DNA of 64,000 nucleotides from Polaribacter sp. Its GTDB lineage: Bacteria; Bacteroidota; Bacteroidia; Flavobacteriales; Flavobacteriaceae. The stretch covers positions 39,370 to 103,369 of the forward strand of contig DYMN01000004.1 in NCBI GenBank assembly GCA_020740485.1, given 5' to 3'. Numbering within the stretch: position 1 is the first letter of the stretch; every line of letters starts with the position of its first letter. A program made the translations under genes and the position numbers. The notes beneath the pieces were generated by a model that was not told the origin of the DNA, searched no databases, and saw nothing but the letters and a program-made list of their open reading frames with translations. Below, in pieces: positions 1 to 8,638 of this stretch.

Positions 1-1005
1 CTTTCTATAACCTTTTTAGGGTGTAAGTCCCATCAACCAAAAATCACAACTATTCCGAATAAAAAAACAGATTTTAGTATAGCGTTTGGCTCCGGAAACA
101 ATCAAAATAAAAAAAATCCATTTTGGGAGCAACTCACCGCACAAAAGCCTGATGTTTGGATTTGGGGTGGCGATAACATATATTGTGATACAGAAGATAT
201 GTCTGTTTTAATAAAAAATTATGAGATTTTGCAAAACGACACTGCCTATCAAAATTTCGCAAAGACTACTACCATTTTAGAAGCTTGGGATGATCACGAT
301 TATGGAATGAGCGATGGTGGCGCCTATTATTCAAAGAAAAAAGAATCACAAGAAATTTTTTTAGATTTTTTTAATGTGCCTGCAAACGAAGTTCGCCGAA
401 CGAGAGAAGGAACCTACTACAGTCAAATTGTTGATGTAGATAAACATAAAGTTAAAATAATTATGTTAGATACACGCTATTTTCGCTCTGATTTAGATCC
501 GGATCCGAGTGAGAAAAAAAGGTATTTACCCACTCAAGACACTACAAAAACCATGCTTGGCGAAATGCAATGGCAATGGTTAACCAATGAATTAAATCAT
601 TCAAAAGCCGACTTTAACATCATTTACAGTAGTATTCAAGTTTTATCTTCTCTTCACGGTTTTGAAACATGGGGCAATATGCCACACGAACAAAAAAAAT
701 TAGAAAAAATAATACTCAACAGCAAAGCTAAAAATGTTATACTACTCTCTGGGGATAGACATATTTCAGAAATATCACAAAAGAAAATAGGAGTAAATCA
801 AATCCCACTTACAGATTTCACTTCCAGCGGTCTGACCCATTCTTACGAAGCCTTTTCAGGAGAAGAAAATCCTTATAGAGTGGAAAAGTTAATTAATGTA
901 AAAAGTTATGGCTTGCTAAACTTTGATTTTGAGCATGACACTGTGGAAATGCAAATGTGGGGTGAAAACAACAAACTATTACAAACCTACCGACTTGCAT
1001 TTTAA
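1..1005 (+). CDS. PhoD-like alkaline phosphatase/phosphodiesterase lipoprotein (5' truncated by window edge)
   Basis: The frame is open from base 1, so the true start lies outside the window. The first visible residues end in a lipobox-like ITFLGC, suggesting a lipidated envelope protein. Metallophosphatase motifs of the PhoD family follow in order: FGSGNN, WGGDNIY, WDDHDYG and near the C-terminus SGDRHISE. Family members hydrolyse phosphate monoesters or diesters outside the cytoplasm using bound metals. The position that is normally Cys in the FGSC motif is Gly here, so the metal site may differ from Bacillus PhoD. The first in-frame ATG (199) lies after the GDNIY motif and is not a credible start. 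Family assignment is firm; substrate is unknown. Confidence 0.85.
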   Translation, partial: LSITFLGCKSHQPKITTIPNKKTDFSIAFGSGNNQNKKNPFWEQLTAQKPDVWIWGGDNIYCDTEDMSVLIKNYEILQNDTAYQNFAKTTTILEAWDDHDYGMSDGGAYYSKKKESQEIFLDFFNVPANEVRRTREGTYYSQIVDVDKHKVKIIMLDTRYFRSDLDPDPSEKKRYLPTQDTTKTMLGEMQWQWLTNELNHSKADFNIIYSSIQVLSSLHGFETWGNMPHEQKKLEKIILNSKAKNVILLSGDRHISEISQKKIGVNQIPLTDFTSSGLTHSYEAFSGEENPYRVEKLINVKSYGLLNFDFEHDTVEMQMWGENNKLLQTYRLAF

Positions 1006-1244
1006 TTTGAAAAAATCCCTATTTTAGCAGCCGGAAATAATTGGAAAGCAAAAGTATCAATAGCATCAACACTTCGACACTTCTCCCGATAGACCTGCCA
1101 AGCCAAAGGCATGGTATCGGGATCGCTCAGTGCAGGCAAGCTCAGTGCAAGCAAACAACACTTCGATTTCGCTCAGTGCAAGCAATCAATAGTATCAATA
1201 GTAACAACAGTATTAATAGAATAAACCATTAAATTATATTAACA
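1006..1244. repeat. intergenic repeat patch (TTCGACACTTC / TCAGTGCAGGCAA family)
   Basis: This spacer has no credible gene. It holds short direct repeats: several GCTCAGTGCA(A/G)GCAA copies between about 1125 and 1178, ACTTCGA copies at 1071 and about 1160, and an AT-rich run of AATAGTATCAATAG-like units near 1190-1225. The inverted halves TCCCGATA (1084-1091) and TATCGGGA (1115-1122) flank a 23-base insert. Reverse-complement copies of TTCGACACTTC (1073-1083) and TCAGTGCAGGCAA (1127-1139) occur at 2454-2464 and 2412-2424. A 63-codon ORF across the patch only reflects the repeats. Confidence 0.7.
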
Positions 1245-1661
1245 ATGACCAACAGAACATTTACCATGCTTAAACCCGATGCCGTAGAAAAAGGATATAT
1301 CGGAGCCATTTTAGAAAAAATCAATGCTGCAGGATTTAGAATCGTGGCTATGAAAATGACCCAAATGACCAAAACAGATGCGGAAAATTTTTATGCAGTG
1401 CATAAGGAAAGACCTTTCTTTGGAGAATTAGTGGAATTTATGACACGTGGTCCAATCGTAGCTGCTATATTAGAAAAAGAAAACGCTGTAGAAGATTTCA
1501 GAAAATTGATTGGCGCGACTAATCCTGCCAATGCGGAAGAAGGAACTATCCGAAAATTATACGCTACCTCAATGGGAGAAAATGCAGTTCACGGCTCTGA
1601 CTCTGATGAAAATGCAGCTATTGAAGGCGCATTTCATTTTGCCGGTCGCGAAATGTTTTAA
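1245..1661 (+). CDS. ndk: nucleoside diphosphate kinase
   Basis: Transfers the terminal phosphate of ATP to nucleoside diphosphates to balance NTP pools in the cytosol. The 138-residue product has the usual length of a bacterial Ndk. It begins [10 protein letters not shown], has the conserved RGPIVA segment near residue 70, and carries the phospho-acceptor histidine at H116 in the NAVHGSDS motif. The start at 1245 follows an AT-rich leader and fits the family N-terminus. It stands alone on the + strand, convergent with psd, with a shared bidirectional terminator after it. Assignment is secure. Confidence 0.97.
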   Translation: MTNRTFTMLKPDAVEKGYIGAILEKINAAGFRIVAMKMTQMTKTDAENFYAVHKERPFFGELVEFMTRGPIVAAILEKENAVEDFRKLIGATNPANAEEGTIRKLYATSMGENAVHGSDSDENAAIEGAFHFAGREMF

Positions 1662-1676
1662 ATTGAATTTTTACGT

Positions 1677-1722
1677 AAAGACGCAAAGTAGCATAAATTA
1701 ATATATGCTAATTTGCGTCTTT
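1677..1722. terminator. bidirectional terminator between ndk and psd
   Basis: AAAGACGCAAA (1677-1687) pairs with TTTGCGTCTTT (1712-1722), with an inner TAGCATA/TATGCTA stem (1689-1695 with 1704-1710). T-rich sequence follows on the + strand and A-rich sequence precedes it, so it can serve both convergent genes. Confidence 0.85.
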
Positions 1723-1724
1723 TT

Positions 1725-2378
1725 CTATTGCAACTGAGCAATGACTTTTTCACCGCCCTTCACTTTTTCTCCTAACTTGACGTTTATTTTCATATCTAAA
1801 GGCACAAAAATATCCGCTCTGGAACCGAATTTTATAAAACCGGCATCAGTGCCTTGTATAGCCTCCTCACCTACTTTTGCGTAATTGACTATACGTCTGG
1901 CTAAAGCTCCCGCTACTTGACGATAAAGGATATCGCCAACAGTATCATTTTTAACCACAATAGTGGTTCTTTCATTTTCGGTTGATGATTTGGGGTGTGA
2001 AGCTATTAAATATTTTCCTGGATGGTATTCAGAATAAACCACAGTTCCACTAACAGGATAACGTGTAACGTGCACGTTTAACGGAGTCATAAATATAGAA
2101 ATTTGCCTGCGTTTGGCTTTAAAAAATTCAGGTTCTTCTACTTCCTCTATTGCCACCACTTCGCCATCTACAGGAGCTATAATGTGTTGTCCATTTTGAG
2201 CGGTATTACGTTTTGGATTCCTGAAAAATTGTAAAACCAGAACCGTCATTACCAATAATGCAACCTGTATGGTTTTCTGTAGTGCAAAATTATCAATTAG
2301 TTCTCCAGCTAACACAACACCCAATGCCATGATTAGCATAGTACCTAAAATGATTTTATAACCTTCTTTGTGAAACAT
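1725..2378 (-). CDS. psd: phosphatidylserine decarboxylase
   Basis: Converts phosphatidylserine to phosphatidylethanolamine at the inner membrane, the last step of PE synthesis. The 217-residue protein is the short Psd type: two N-terminal membrane segments (about residues 8-27 and 34-52), the core with IFMTPLNVHVTR near residue 95, and the self-cleavage motif FIKFGSRADIF with predicted cleavage between G185 and S186, where the serine would become the pyruvoyl group. It is the last gene of the leftward rsfS-ftsH-LUD-cdsA-psd run, 135 bases after cdsA, so two enzymes of one phospholipid route sit together. Assignment is secure. Confidence 0.95.
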   Translation of the reverse strand: MFHKEGYKIILGTMLIMALGVVLAGELIDNFALQKTIQVALLVMTVLVLQFFRNPKRNTAQNGQHIIAPVDGEVVAIEEVEEPEFFKAKRRQISIFMTPLNVHVTRYPVSGTVVYSEYHPGKYLIASHPKSSTENERTTIVVKNDTVGDILYRQVAGALARRIVNYAKVGEEAIQGTDAGFIKFGSRADIFVPLDMKINVKLGEKVKGGEKVIAQLQ

Positions 2379-2513
2379 AATATATTAATTATTGATTATT
2401 GATCGTTGAGTTTGCCTGCACTGATTTCGGTTGTTGATCGAAGTCGAAACGCCGAAGTGTCGAAACGTTGATTATTGATTGTTGATTATAGATATATAAG
2501 ATTTAATACAATG
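2379..2513. repeat. spacer with TTGATTA-type heptamers and inverted copy of the 1.1-kb repeat
   Basis: TTGATTATTGAT-like repeats flank the patch on both sides (about 2391-2406 and 2468-2490). Between them lie TTGCCTGCACTGA (2412-2424) and GAAGTGTCGAA (2454-2464), which are exact reverse complements of segments at 1127-1139 and 1073-1083. The spacer separates cdsA and psd and holds no gene. Confidence 0.65.
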
Positions 2514-3332
2514 TTATTTCGAAACTATCAATAAATACATAAAAATAAATGGAGCTACAAAAATAACACTATCCATTCTATCTAAAATACCACCATGTCC
2601 CGGAATGATATTTCCTGAATCTTTTACACCAGCTTGACGTTTGAACATCGATTCTATTAAGTCGCCTAACACTCCAAATGTACTTACTATTAAGGCAAAA
2701 ACCAACCAATTATTTAAATTTAACTTTGTAAAGTATTGGGCTAAAAAATACGCCCCAACAAAGGTAAATACCATTCCACCTATAAAGCCTTCCCATGATT
2801 TATTAGGCGAAATTCTCGGTAGTAGTTTGTGTTTGCCAAAGTTACTACCCACCAAATAGGCAAAAGTATCATTGACCCATACTAATATAAAAACTCCTAA
2901 TATTGTAGTGTTTATATAATTGAATTCATTATTAATAAAAGGAATCATCGCAATCAATGTATAAGGCAATGCAATGTAGATAACACTTAAAAACTTTTTG
3001 CCTAATTGTTCAACGGCTTCTTCTTTTTTGGAAAAAAGGATTGAAATAAATGTAGCAAAAACACCTAAGAACAAAGCAATTCCTGCATATTCCGACAATA
3101 ATCGAGATGGTATATCTTTAATGTTTAAAATATTAGCAAATATAAATAACAAATTACCTAACAGATAGGGAAAAAAACTTTGAAATTTTATCAATTTATT
3201 AAATTCGTAAATTGATACATTCATAATAATCCAAAAGAGAATGATAAAAGTAAATTTATTGTATAAAATACTGAAAACCAATATTCCAACATACAATCCT
3301 CCAAAAATAGCCCGCTTCACTAAATTATTCAT
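2514..3332 (-). CDS. cdsA: phosphatidate cytidylyltransferase
   Basis: Makes CDP-diacylglycerol from phosphatidic acid and CTP in the inner membrane and feeds phospholipid synthesis, including the Psd route encoded next door. The 272-residue product is strongly hydrophobic with about seven to eight membrane segments and ends with the family signature region: GDLIESMFKRQAGVKDSG followed by IPGHGGILDRMDS. I place the start at 3332 (MNNLVKRAIFGG) rather than an upstream Met at 3386, because 3386 lies inside the LUD gene and the 3332 ATG follows the LUD stop codon by one base. This spacing suggests translational coupling. Confidence 0.95.
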   Translation of the reverse strand: MNNLVKRAIFGGLYVGILVFSILYNKFTFIILFWIIMNVSIYEFNKLIKFQSFFPYLLGNLLFIFANILNIKDIPSRLLSEYAGIALFLGVFATFISILFSKKEEAVEQLGKKFLSVIYIALPYTLIAMIPFINNEFNYINTTILGVFILVWVNDTFAYLVGSNFGKHKLLPRISPNKSWEGFIGGMVFTFVGAYFLAQYFTKLNLNNWLVFALIVSTFGVLGDLIESMFKRQAGVKDSGNIIPGHGGILDRMDSVIFVAPFIFMYLLIVSK

Positions 3333-3333
3333 A

Positions 3334-3912
3334 CTATAAGTCTTCAAGAAGGAGCAAATATAAGTTTTTTGAATTATTATTGCCATAATTCATAAAGCCG
3401 GCATCTACTTTATTGGGTTGATAATCTTTTACAGCGCTAATATTTGTTGGAATGTTGGATTGATAGCGAAATTTGATACTACTCAGCGCTTTATCTTTAT
3501 CCCTAATCAATTGACTTGTAGTGGCATATACCACAAAATTTGTCGGATATTCTGTTAGCTTTTCTTCTTTAAGTTGCTTTGAAGAAAATAGGATGCTTCC
3601 ATCTTCCACAATTAAATGTTCACATTTAGTAAAAAACACATTTTCTGAATTAACAGCTTGAATATCAACAACTTTTAATTTATCAATTAATTCTTTATCA
3701 ATACATTTTACTTCATTCCAAGCGTTTTCTTCCATAATATTTTTGAGAAAAACTAAAATTTCGCTCCTATCATCACTATAGAGAAACTTACCACCTTTCT
3801 TTTTAAATTGGTCAACAAAATAATTGTCAGGGGGTATACCATCGCTATAAACCTCTACTTGTGGTTTTTCTACCTCTTTCTTTTTCCCGAAAATTTTATC
3901 AAAAATACTCAT
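3334..3912 (-). CDS. LUD (YkgG/LutC-like) domain protein
   Basis: A 192-residue soluble protein resembling the LUD family, to which LutC of the lactate-utilisation system belongs. Supporting segments are the start MSIFDKIFGKKK, KCEHLIVEDGSILFSS in the centre and NFVVYATTSQLIRD towards the C-terminus. No lutA or lutB homologue is nearby. It lies two bases after ftsH and one base before cdsA, so it is part of a tight operon with housekeeping genes. That argues for a role other than lactate oxidation, but the role cannot be told from sequence. The family call is fairly confident and the function unknown. Confidence 0.75.
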   Translation of the reverse strand: MSIFDKIFGKKKEVEKPQVEVYSDGIPPDNYFVDQFKKKGGKFLYSDDRSEILVFLKNIMEENAWNEVKCIDKELIDKLKVVDIQAVNSENVFFTKCEHLIVEDGSILFSSKQLKEEKLTEYPTNFVVYATTSQLIRDKDKALSSIKFRYQSNIPTNISAVKDYQPNKVDAGFMNYGNNNSKNLYLLLLEDL

Positions 3913-3913
3913 T

Positions 3914-5959
3914 TTATGAAGAAGTTGGGGGTTCAGTTTTTATCTCCGTTAAATTTTCACCATCAATAATTTCAGCTTCAATGTCTTCAATCAAAGTAAC
4001 TTCGTGTGGACGTTTTCCGAATATTTTTTCTAAATCATCTTGGAAAATCACTTCACGTTTCAATAATTGTTCTGCCAAAATAGTTAATTTTTCTTTATTC
4101 TCCTCAAGAATTCTGATGGCTCTAAGGTATTGCTCCTCGATGATATGTGAAATTTCATCATCTATTAATTTGGCTGTTTCTTCACTATAAGGTTTTGTAA
4201 ATCCATATTCTTGCCCGGATGAGTCGTAATAGGTAATATTACCCAACTTATCATTCAAACCGTAAATGGTGACCATAGCTTTAGCTTGCTTGGTTACTTT
4301 TTCTAAATCATTTAAAGCTCCTGTAGAAATTTCATTGAAAATTACCTTTTCAGCAGCACGACCGCCTAAAGTAGCACACATTTCATCGAGCATTTGGGCA
4401 CTTTTTACGATCATACGTTCTTCAGGTAAATACCAAGCTGCGCCTAAAGACCTTCCACGTGGTACTATAGTTACCTTGACTAATGGCGCTGCATGTTCTG
4501 TCATCCAACTTACTACTGCATGCCCGGCTTCGTGATAGGCAATAGTTTTCTTTTCTAATTCAGTGATAATCTTATTTTTCTTTTCCAAACCTCCGATAAT
4601 TCGATCAACAGCATCGAGAAAATCCTGATGACGAACGGATTCATGCCCCTTTCTTGCTGCTACAATTGCTGCTTCATTACAAACATTGGCAATGTCAGCT
4701 CCGGAAAAACCGGGTGTCTGCTTAGCTAAAAATTCTAAATCAACATCGGTATCGAGTTTTAAAGGTTTGATGTGTACCTCAAAAATAGAAAATCTTTCAT
4801 TTTTGTCAGGTAAATCTACATAGATTTGACGGTCAAAACGTCCGGCTCTCAATAAAGCTTTATCTAAAATATCAGCACGATTGGTGGCAGCTATAACAAT
4901 AATACTGGTATCGGTTCCAAATCCATCCATCTCAGTCAATAATTGATTAAGTGTATTTTCACGTTCATCATTTCCGCCGGTAATATTGTTTTTGCCTCTT
5001 GCCCTACCAATAGCATCGATCTCATCAATAAATATAATAGCCGGTGATTTTAGTTTGGCTTGCTTAAACAAATCTCTAACACGAGAAGCTCCTACTCCAA
5101 CAAACATCTCCACAAAATCCGAACCAGATAATGAGAAGAAAGGAACATTTGCTTCACCCGCTACAGCTTTGGCAATTAAGGTTTTTCCGGTTCCCGGAGG
5201 ACCTACTAAAAGCGCTCCGCGTGGCGGTTTTCCTCCTAAAGAACTGTATTTTTTTGGATTTTTCAGAAAATCTACTAATTCTTCCATTTCTTCTTTGGCT
5301 CCTTCTAATCCTGCAACATCTTTAAAAGTGATTTTCACTTTTTGGTCTTGGTCAAAAAGTTTTGCGCGTGACTTGCCTATACTGAATATTTGCCCACCTG
5401 GACCTCCTTCTCCACCGGCACCAGACATCCTTCGCATAATGTAAATCCAAACTCCTATGATTAAGATCCAAGGTAGAAAATTAATTAAGCCTACCATCCA
5501 ATCCGGTGTGGCATCAAATCTGTATCGTAATAATTTTCCTTCGGCTTTAGCTTTGTCCAAACTTTCTTGAAAATATTTTATGTCGCCGTAACGAAAAGTG
5601 TAGTAAGATTTTTCGGTTTTATTCATGAAACTGCTTTTTCCGGCATTTTCATGTTCTTTTTTCTGCGAAGCTGCCTTTGTAAGGTATGCTTCGGCTACTT
5701 TCTTCTGATCAAATATAGTTACACTATCAATGTCGCCACTTGCCATATAATTTTCAAATTGGGTAATGGAAATATCTCGTGCGGCCTTACTCGGATCAGA
5801 ATTGTTCATTAAAAGATAACCTAAAAACAAAAAGATAGCCAAGTAAAGCCAATTCATCCCCATTTTTGGCTTTTTAAATTCCGGTTTTGGAAATAAATTT
5901 TTATCTTTTTGTTCGTCGGTTTGCTGATTATCAGCAGGTTTATTATTTTGTTTACTCAT
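3914..5959 (-). CDS. ftsH: ATP-dependent zinc metalloprotease FtsH
   Basis: Membrane-anchored AAA+ protease that extracts and degrades membrane and short-lived proteins. Order of parts in the 681-residue protein: a lysine-rich N-terminal tail, first membrane segment (about 35-51), a periplasmic domain, second membrane segment (about 158-176), the AAA module with Walker A GPPGTGKT (253-260) and Walker B IIFIDEID (308-315), the arginine-finger region LLRAGRFDR, and the zinc site HEAGH (476-480). The length is typical for Bacteroidota FtsH. It sits nine bases after rsfS and abuts the LUD gene. Assignment is secure. Confidence 0.98.
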   Translation of the reverse strand: MSKQNNKPADNQQTDEQKDKNLFPKPEFKKPKMGMNWLYLAIFLFLGYLLMNNSDPSKAARDISITQFENYMASGDIDSVTIFDQKKVAEAYLTKAASQKKEHENAGKSSFMNKTEKSYYTFRYGDIKYFQESLDKAKAEGKLLRYRFDATPDWMVGLINFLPWILIIGVWIYIMRRMSGAGGEGGPGGQIFSIGKSRAKLFDQDQKVKITFKDVAGLEGAKEEMEELVDFLKNPKKYSSLGGKPPRGALLVGPPGTGKTLIAKAVAGEANVPFFSLSGSDFVEMFVGVGASRVRDLFKQAKLKSPAIIFIDEIDAIGRARGKNNITGGNDERENTLNQLLTEMDGFGTDTSIIVIAATNRADILDKALLRAGRFDRQIYVDLPDKNERFSIFEVHIKPLKLDTDVDLEFLAKQTPGFSGADIANVCNEAAIVAARKGHESVRHQDFLDAVDRIIGGLEKKNKIITELEKKTIAYHEAGHAVVSWMTEHAAPLVKVTIVPRGRSLGAAWYLPEERMIVKSAQMLDEMCATLGGRAAEKVIFNEISTGALNDLEKVTKQAKAMVTIYGLNDKLGNITYYDSSGQEYGFTKPYSEETAKLIDDEISHIIEEQYLRAIRILEENKEKLTILAEQLLKREVIFQDDLEKIFGKRPHEVTLIEDIEAEIIDGENLTEIKTEPPTSS

Positions 5960-5968
5960 TCTATTGTA

Positions 5969-6340
5969 TTAAACGGTTTGTGAAAAAGTGGTAATTTTGG
6001 CATCGCCCCACAAGCTTTCTAAATCATAATGCTCTCTTACTTGACGCTGAAAAACGTGAACTACCACATCAACATAATCTAATAAAATCCATTGCGACAT
6101 CTCCTCGCCTTCTGTGTGCCAAGCGTGTTCTTTGAGTGATTTGCTCACGTGCTTTTGAATACTTCCCGATATAGAATCTACGTGCGTGTTGGAAGTACCG
6201 GAACATATTATAAAATAATCGCTTATGGAATTTTCGATTTTTCTTAAATCTAACAACTTAATATCCAGACCCTTATTGTTTTCAATCCCTTCGATGATGT
6301 GAGCAATTAGTTGATCTGTTGAATTTTTTGTTTTTGCCAT
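5969..6340 (-). CDS. rsfS: ribosome silencing factor RsfS
   Basis: Binds ribosomal protein L14 on the 50S subunit and blocks subunit joining when nutrients are short. The 123-residue protein matches the family in length and has the conserved segments LDLRKIENSISDYFIICSG, HTEGEEMSQWILLDY and the C-terminal VDVVVHVFQ and REHYDLESLWGDA. It is the first gene of the leftward rsfS-ftsH-LUD-cdsA-psd run and is divergent from birA. A TATGTTTG box on the minus strand (6363-6370) lies about 25 bases upstream of its start. Confidence 0.96.
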   Translation of the reverse strand: MAKTKNSTDQLIAHIIEGIENNKGLDIKLLDLRKIENSISDYFIICSGTSNTHVDSISGSIQKHVSKSLKEHAWHTEGEEMSQWILLDYVDVVVHVFQRQVREHYDLESLWGDAKITTFSQTV

Positions 6341-6362
6341 GAATTAAATTTATATCAATTTA

Positions 6363-6370
6363 CAAACATA
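6363..6370 (-). promoter_or_regulatory. -7 box for rsfS operon (TATGTTTG)
   Basis: The minus strand reads TATGTTTG, an exact match to the Bacteroidota -7 consensus TAnnTTTG, a short distance upstream of rsfS. I do not see a clear TTTG -33 element at the usual spacing, so confidence is moderate. Confidence 0.45.
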
Positions 6371-6432
6371 TTAATTTTTTTCTCTACTTCTTTAGCTTTT
6401 TGATCAAATTTCTCAATACTTTTATCAACAAT

Positions 6433-6463
6433 TTTGAATTGTTAACATGAGACGCTATTTTTG
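6433..6463 (+). promoter_or_regulatory. birA promoter: TTTG-N19-TATTTTTG
   Basis: TTTG at 6433-6436 and TATTTTTG at 6456-6463 are separated by 19 bases, an exact fit to the Bacteroidota sigma-ABfr-type pattern. The predicted leader to the birA ATG is about 25 bases. Confidence 0.65.
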
Positions 6464-6492
6464 TTTCTTTGTAACAATTGCCTTTTCTGTAA

Positions 6493-7221
6493 ATGCATTT
6501 AATCAAGATTCATACCACCGGCTCCACCAATGATGATTTAAAAAAATTAATCAGACAAACTGACGTAGCTCCTTTTACGTGTATTTGGGCAATTCATCAA
6601 ACCAAAGGAAGGGGACAAATGGGCAATACTTGGGAATCAGAATCAGGTAAAAATCTAACTTTCAGTTTTTTACTTCGTTTCTCAACGATGAGCATTCAAC
6701 AACAATTTGATTTAAATAAGCTAATAGCTTTGACATTACACGAATGGTTGAACGGATATTATCCCCATTTCAAAATAAAATGGGCCAACGACATAATGGC
6801 AGACCATCGGAAAATAGCCGGAATTCTGATTGAAAATATCTTAAAAGGTCAGTATATTACTCATTCTGTAGTTGGTATTGGATTAAATGTAAATCAAACT
6901 GACTTTCAACATTTGCCTAATGCTACTTCGCTAAAAAATTTAACCGGAAATGTTTTTGATTTAGAAACATTACTCAGAGCATTTCTTCAGTTAATGAACG
7001 AAAAAATTGAAAAATTCAATGAAAGGGATTTTAATAAAATTCACGTCAACTATTTAGAAAATTTATTGGGCTTTCAAGAAGAAAGAGTATTTACTTTACC
7101 TAATAATTCGACAATTCAAGGGAAAATAATCAATGTAAATCCGGAAGGGAAATTGGTAATTCAAACCCAAGACCTGAAAATACACGCCTTTGGATTGCAA
7201 GAGATCAAATTTGAATATTAG
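6493..7221 (+). CDS. birA: biotin--[acetyl-CoA-carboxylase] ligase
   Basis: Activates biotin as biotinyl-AMP and attaches it to the carrier domain of biotin enzymes. The 242-residue protein has the catalytic domain only; there is no N-terminal DNA-binding domain, so it should not be a biotin-responsive repressor as in E. coli. Motifs: TTGSTNDDL (8-16), the biotin-binding loop GRGQMGNTW (39-47), KWANDIM with the following RKIAGILIEN, and VVGIGLNVNQ. It is transcribed from its own promoter and is divergent from rsfS. Confidence 0.95.
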   Translation: MHLIKIHTTGSTNDDLKKLIRQTDVAPFTCIWAIHQTKGRGQMGNTWESESGKNLTFSFLLRFSTMSIQQQFDLNKLIALTLHEWLNGYYPHFKIKWANDIMADHRKIAGILIENILKGQYITHSVVGIGLNVNQTDFQHLPNATSLKNLTGNVFDLETLLRAFLQLMNEKIEKFNERDFNKIHVNYLENLLGFQEERVFTLPNNSTIQGKIINVNPEGKLVIQTQDLKIHAFGLQEIKFEY

Positions 7222-7269
7222 CTTGTTTGGGTTAAAGCCAATTTATATATTTATCTATTATTCTCCGCC

Positions 7270-7332
7270 CTAAAGGACGGAGCTAAAGGACGGAGCTAAA
7301 GGATGGACCTAAGGAACGAAACCAAGGGATGA
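7270..7332. repeat. 13-bp tandem repeat (CTAAAGGACGGAG)
   Basis: Two perfect copies of CTAAAGGACGGAG (7270-7282, 7283-7295) are followed by progressively diverged units CTAAAGGATGGAC, CTAAGGAACGAAA and a partial CCAAGGGATGA. The array lies between the convergent birA and the SRPBCC gene. Confidence 0.8.
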
Positions 7333-7342
7333 TTTGACTATT

Positions 7343-7732
7343 TTACAATAATCTCATTTTCTCTGCCAGTGTATCTAAGAGATTTTGCAAAGGTTTTTTG
7401 ATCATCATTGCCATCATCATATTGATGTCGCCTTCAAAAAATAATTGGGCTTCACTTTGTTTCTCATCGATTTCCTTGATTTTACAGGTTAAAAAAACAG
7501 GAAACGCATCACTTGCCGCCTTCAATTGCACGGTGTGATTAGGCGATTTTTCAGAATAAACCAATCTAATGGCGGGCATTCCACTCATAGAAAATTTGAA
7601 TGAATCTTCCGAAACTTCAAATCCGGTTAAGTTATCCGGTAAAATTTTCTTGAAATTTTCAGTATTGGTTAAGAATTCATAAAGTTCAGCTGCTGATTTA
7701 TTTACTTTGGATATTTCGCTTTGTTGGTTCAT
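7343..7732 (-). CDS. SRPBCC (START-like) family protein
   Basis: A 129-residue soluble protein that reads as a compact helix-grip fold: SAAELYEFLTNTENFKKILP at the N-terminus, alternating beta segments in the middle and the closing helix LQNLLDTLAEKMRLL. Members of this fold bind hydrophobic ligands or act as coenzyme Q/lipid carriers; the ligand cannot be inferred here. I chose the Met at 7732 (MNQQSEIS) rather than the upstream in-frame Met at 7750, since family proteins begin close to this residue; this choice is not certain. It is followed by a tandem repeat and preceded by the exonuclease gene on the same strand. Confidence 0.7.
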   Translation of the reverse strand: MNQQSEISKVNKSAAELYEFLTNTENFKKILPDNLTGFEVSEDSFKFSMSGMPAIRLVYSEKSPNHTVQLKAASDAFPVFLTCKIKEIDEKQSEAQLFFEGDINMMMAMMIKKPLQNLLDTLAEKMRLL

Positions 7733-7742
7733 TTTAGGAATA

Positions 7743-7793
7743 TTAAGCATTTTACTTCGACTTCGCTCATCTCAAGTGGAGTGGAAAGTCAGG
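7743..7793. repeat. remnant of CTTCGACTTCGCTCA repeat
   Basis: The spacer between the exonuclease and the SRPBCC gene contains CTTCGACTTCGCTCA, closely resembling CTTCGATTTCGCTCA near 1161-1175. It appears to be a third copy of the dispersed intergenic repeat. Confidence 0.5.
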
Positions 7794-8561
7794 TTATTTA
7801 TTAAAATTTCTCAATTTAATTTCGGTTAAGACTTTTTTGGTGTACAGCGGAAACTCTGATTGTTGTATCCAAGCATAGTAACCTTGATCTTTTTCTAAAA
7901 TTTCTGTAACCCGCTTGCCCTTGTATTTTCCGAAAGAAAATATCTCTTCTCCCTTGTCATCAAATAAAATGTAACCAGCAAAATCGGCACGATCTCGGTG
8001 AGAAGAGTATTCGCTCAGCTTTTTCATATCATTTTCCAAATCATCATATCTATCTAATTGCGCTTTCAATACTTCAAAAGTGGCATTGGTGTCTGCTTCA
8101 GCGGAATGTGCATTGTCCAAGTCTTTATCACAATAAAATTTGTAAGCAGCACCTAAAGTTCTTTGCTCTTTTTTGTGAAAAATAGTTTGAACATCGATGG
8201 CTAAACGTCCTTTCATACTAAAATCTACTTCAGCACGCAACATTTCTTCCGCCAACAAGGGAATATCAAACCGGTTGGAATTGAATCCTGCTAAATCGCA
8301 ACCTTTGATCATATCTCTTATTTTAGTCGCCACTTCCTTAAAAGTAGGTTCGTTTAAGAGCATTTCATTGGTAATACCGTGCACAGCTGAAGCCTCTGCC
8401 GGAATTTCTATAATAGGATTGATTCTTTGCGTATAGCGTTCTTCTCTTCCATCAGGATGAATTTTAACGATGGATATTTCTACAATTCTATCCGTAGCAA
8501 TATTAATTCCCGTAGTTTCTAAATCGAAAAAAACGATGGGTTTGGTGAGTTTTAAGTCCAT
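7794..8561 (-). CDS. DnaQ-like DEDDh 3'-5' exonuclease with ExoX-like C-terminal domain
   Basis: A 255-residue exonuclease. The ExoI motif FDLETTG is at residues 12-18, ExoII appears as GFNSNRFDIPLL, and the ExoIII histidine motif as HSAEADTNATFE, placing it in the DEDDh class with proofreading exonucleases and ExoX. After the nuclease domain there is a segment with FGKYKGKRVTEI and GYYAWIQQSEFP, typical of a small C-terminal module found after ExoX-like nucleases (DUF3820-like). It lacks polymerase domains, so it may be a repair/recycling exonuclease rather than the replicative epsilon subunit. Confidence 0.85.
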   Translation of the reverse strand: MDLKLTKPIVFFDLETTGINIATDRIVEISIVKIHPDGREERYTQRINPIIEIPAEASAVHGITNEMLLNEPTFKEVATKIRDMIKGCDLAGFNSNRFDIPLLAEEMLRAEVDFSMKGRLAIDVQTIFHKKEQRTLGAAYKFYCDKDLDNAHSAEADTNATFEVLKAQLDRYDDLENDMKKLSEYSSHRDRADFAGYILFDDKGEEIFSFGKYKGKRVTEILEKDQGYYAWIQQSEFPLYTKKVLTEIKLRNFNK

Positions 8562-8638
8562 TAGATAATGATATTTTATATAACTTTTTGGTTTTTAGGT
8601 TAAAATAAGGTACTAATTTCCTTAGTCAATTTAGCTAT

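Noticed and set aside
1041..1232. Small ORF rich in SIN/NSI repeats
   Set aside because: Its sequence is produced by intergenic DNA repeats that also occur in reverse orientation elsewhere; no start signal or family match.
2379..2513. Insertion sequence remnant between cdsA and psd
   Set aside because: No transposase fragment or target duplication is visible; the patch consists of short repeats only.
4986..5444. Long antisense ORF within ftsH
   Set aside because: It is a shadow of the conserved AAA domain on the other strand.
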